NCBI GenBank assembly: GCA_030628805.1
Contig: DAOVQG010000230.1
Span: 1 to 7,703, forward strand
Length of the DNA stretch: 7,703 bases
Direction of reading: 5' to 3'
From: JAGMDK01 sp023128695
Lineage (GTDB): Bacteria; Planctomycetota; Phycisphaerae; UBA1845; Fen-1342
In this document: piece by piece, positions 6,111-7,703 of the stretch
How positions within the stretch are numbered: position 1 is the stretch's first letter
How the letters are laid out: every line of letters begins with the position of its first letter
Notes under the pieces: generated by a model
What the model was told of the DNA's origin: nothing
What the model saw: only the letters and a program-made list of their open reading frames with translations
Database searches by the model: none
Program-made: the position numbers and the translations under genes

Positions 6111-7403
6111 CTAGCCCTTCTTGGTATCTTCCTTATCCGCCTCCTTTAACTCCTCGGCCAACTCGCCATCCTCTTCCGGATCATCCTCTGGAAGATCATC
6201 CAGACGCTGCTTGGCCTTTGAGGCGGCGGGGCTGGTTGGGTGCTCCGCGCGAACGCGCTCGTAGTATTCCCGGGCCTGGTTATACAGCTTGATCCGAGCA
6301 TAGCGGTCGCCGATGTCCAGCCAGCGGTCCGCTTCCTCTTCGGCTCGCAGTTCGGCGATCCGCTTTTGGGCCTTCGGATCCTCGTTGACGCGATCGACCT
6401 CTTTCTCGGCCGCCTGGGCCGCGTTGGTGTCGGGATACAGCTCGATCACCTCGCGATAGCGTTTGATCGCCTCGAGGTACCGTTTGCCGGCCAGCAACTC
6501 CGCGGCCTCATCGTTGATCCATTCGCCCCGGGCATTGTCCTTCGCCTTATTGAGCTTCGGCTTGAGCTCCCGGTCGCCCATCAAGCGGCTGATTTCCTTA
6601 TCCGCGTCATCGCCGATCTCGGTCCCCTCGAAGCGGATGCTCAATTCGGCCAAAATCCGGCAGGCTTCTTCGTACTCCTTTTTCCGGGCCGCCTGTCGGG
6701 CCTCTTGCAGCCATTCCTCCGCGGCCTCTTCAATCTGCTCGATCAGCTCGCCACTCTGCTCTTCGAGATCACTGCCCTTTTCGGCCAAAATATTGACATC
6801 TTTGGCGTAGGTGTAAGCCTTGCCGTACTTTTTGCCGCTCAAAGCGCCGCGGGCCTGGGCCAGACGCTTGCCGAGCGTCGCCGGGTCGGCGCCGAGCGGC
6901 GGGGTTTTCCGGATCTGCGTGAGGATCTTCTCCTCCAGGTCGTCGAGCGGGTGAAAATGGTCGACCAGAATGCCCCCCGTGTCGATCAGGTAGACGCGCG
7001 GGAAGGCGGAGACGTAATACATGTGCTGTATGCCCTCCGCGCCGGTATAGCACAGAAACTCCACCTCTTTGCCTTTGGCGAAGCTTTCGACGTTCTTGGT
7101 CTTCTCCGTCGAGATCCCGATGATGACCACACCCTTCTTGCCCAGGTCCTTGTGAATCTTGTTGAGCAGCGGAATGGCTTCGACCGAGGCGCTGTCGTCG
7201 CTGCGGAAGAAGAACAAGACGAGGATGCGCTCCCGGTACCGTTCCAGTAACGAATCGCCCTCTTTATCGCCGCGGCGCTTGGTTAACTTGATCTCGGGCG
7301 CCATTTCGCCGATCACCGGCTTCTTGGGGCGCTGCTGTGCCGCCGTCGTCGCCACCAATGCCACCAGCAGTACCGTTGCAATCGTCCGCAGCGTGGTTCG
7401 CAT
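6111..7403 (-). CDS. Exported redoxin-like/TPR protein lacking the CxxC active site
   Basis: This 430-residue protein begins with a Sec signal peptide (MRTTLRTIATVLLVALVATTAAQQ), so it acts in the periplasm or paryphoplasm. Residues about 28-165 form a TlpA/AhpC-type thioredoxin fold: GEMAPEIKL, then ILVLFFF, GVVIIGIS, and AFPRVYLIDTGG, whose Pro135 matches the cis-proline. Where relatives carry WCxxC the sequence is RSDDSAS (67-73). The only cysteines are Cys118 and Cys248, so ordinary disulfide exchange is unlikely. Residues about 180-400 are helical and include TPR-like units near 228-258, 297-325 and 357-390, rich in Glu and Lys. The tail (404-430) is strongly charged. A binding or assembly role is more likely than catalysis. 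The ATG at 7403 is chosen because AGGAG (7415-7411) lies seven bases upstream and a signal peptide follows immediately; the open frame extends 93 codons further upstream, through the palindromic repeat, without any sign of coding. Confidence 0.9.
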   Translation of the reverse strand: MRTTLRTIATVLLVALVATTAAQQRPKKPVIGEMAPEIKLTKRRGDKEGDSLLERYRERILVLFFFRSDDSASVEAIPLLNKIHKDLGKKGVVIIGISTEKTKNVESFAKGKEVEFLCYTGAEGIQHMYYVSAFPRVYLIDTGGILVDHFHPLDDLEEKILTQIRKTPPLGADPATLGKRLAQARGALSGKKYGKAYTYAKDVNILAEKGSDLEEQSGELIEQIEEAAEEWLQEARQAARKKEYEEACRILAELSIRFEGTEIGDDADKEISRLMGDRELKPKLNKAKDNARGEWINDEAAELLAGKRYLEAIKRYREVIELYPDTNAAQAAEKEVDRVNEDPKAQKRIAELRAEEEADRWLDIGDRYARIKLYNQAREYYERVRAEHPTSPAASKAKQRLDDLPEDDPEEDGELAEELKEADKEDTKKG

Positions 7404-7565
7404 CACAGCACTCCTTACAAAGCATAAAACGTGGGCGGGAATTATCCCATTTTTGGCAGCATATCCTTGGTGGCCGCGGGTGCCAACCGAACCCCGCTGG
7501 GTCCGTGACAGAATCTGCGAGGTGTTGCGATACTGGAATGCGTGGCGACGCCCCCCAATCAGAAT
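7404..7565. other. Upstream region of the redoxin-like gene, no gene seen
   Basis: This stretch holds the leader and probable promoter of the minus-strand gene. A GATAAT at 7446-7441 (minus strand) would place a transcript start about 30 bases before the ATG, but no good -35 box stands 16-18 bases before it. GATAAT lies in a near-dyad GGGA-ATTA-TCCC at 7438-7448. I see no other supported gene here. Confidence 0.4.
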
Positions 7566-7647
7566 CAGAACCGCGAGCGTAAGCGACCGGTCGCACGCGA
7601 CGGGATGCCGCCATGTGCCTGACCCATCGCTAACGCTCGGGGTTCTG
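7566..7647. repeat. Palindromic repeat pair, CGAGCGTTAGCGA family
   Basis: The left arm (7566-7590, starting CAGAACCGCGAGCGTAAGCG) and the right arm (7623-7647, ending CTCGGGGTTCTG) are 25-base inverted copies with four mismatches and a 32-base spacer. GAGCGTTAGCGA-type sequences are, from memory, a common planctomycete dispersed repeat. They are unrelated in sequence to the other two families in the window. The pair stands more than 160 bases upstream of the redoxin-like gene. Confidence 0.8.
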
Positions 7648-7703
7648 TTCAAAGACACGGCGCGGGCCGGGGATCGCGCCACTGGCCCGGCTACCGCTAC
7701 GGG
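7648..7703. other. GC-rich window end with small dyads
   Basis: The last bases contain GGCGCG (7659-7664) facing CGCGCC (7675-7680) and CGGGCC (7664-7669) facing GGCCCG (7684-7689), which are alternative short hairpins. It may be the edge of a further repeat cut off by the window end. No gene is seen. Confidence 0.35.

Noticed and set aside
5785..6111. Minus-strand open frame of 108 codons just after the redoxin-like gene
   Set aside because: Mostly a translation of the GGGAGGGCGAGG repeats; no SD site.
6240..7250. Plus-strand open frame (336 codons) opposite the redoxin-like gene
   Set aside because: Leu/Ala/Asp-rich mirror of a helical, Glu/Lys-rich protein; no SD site and no domain.
7404..7682. 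Extended N-terminus of the redoxin-like protein (93 extra codons)
   Set aside because: The extension reads through a palindromic repeat; the internal ATG at 7403 has an SD site and begins a clear signal peptide.

Overview
The window is GC-rich bacterial DNA with five convincing protein genes, in two convergent groups, separated by palindromic repeats. It looks like a planctomycete, possibly of the Phycisphaerae type. This rests on a secreted lipoprotein with a long Ser/Asp/Gly linker and NxxGxxAF-type repeats, a Sec-exported redoxin-like/TPR protein, a membrane protein of a kind I associate with planctomycetes, and several families of GC-rich palindromic repeats that I recall from that phylum. 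The taxonomy is an inference; no rRNA or tRNA gene is present.

Plus strand, left part. Two nearly identical 73-bp hairpin repeats (11-83 and 92-164) precede a glycogen debranching enzyme (GH133 amylo-alpha-1,6-glucosidase, 201-2234). Twenty bases after it lies a small membrane-anchored or exported YceB/DUF1439-type protein (2255-2812) that is much richer in A+T than everything around it. A third copy of the same hairpin family, inverted and with a shortened loop, follows its stop codon.

Minus strand, right part. Read from the right, the genes are a secreted redoxin-like/TPR protein lacking the CxxC active site (7403-6111), a multi-pass membrane protein that looks like an M50-type metalloprotease that has lost its zinc ligands (5739-4975), and a lipoprotein with a disordered linker and NxxGxxAF-type repeats (4838-2982). 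Each has its own Shine-Dalgarno sequence. Gaps of 371 and 136 bases separate them, so they need not form one operon. All three act at or beyond the cytoplasmic membrane.

The gaps carry three sequence-unrelated palindrome families: a GTGGCACGGC type (three copies), a GGGAGGGCGAGG type (two copies plus an amplified 17-bp 3' arm) and a CGAGCGTTAGCGA type (one inverted pair at the right end). No transposase, CRISPR array, phage gene or defence system is visible. The points most worth following are the apparently inactive membrane protease, the cysteine-less redoxin, the AT-rich gene between repeats, and the arm-level rearrangements inside the repeats. I do not see a complete new multi-gene system.
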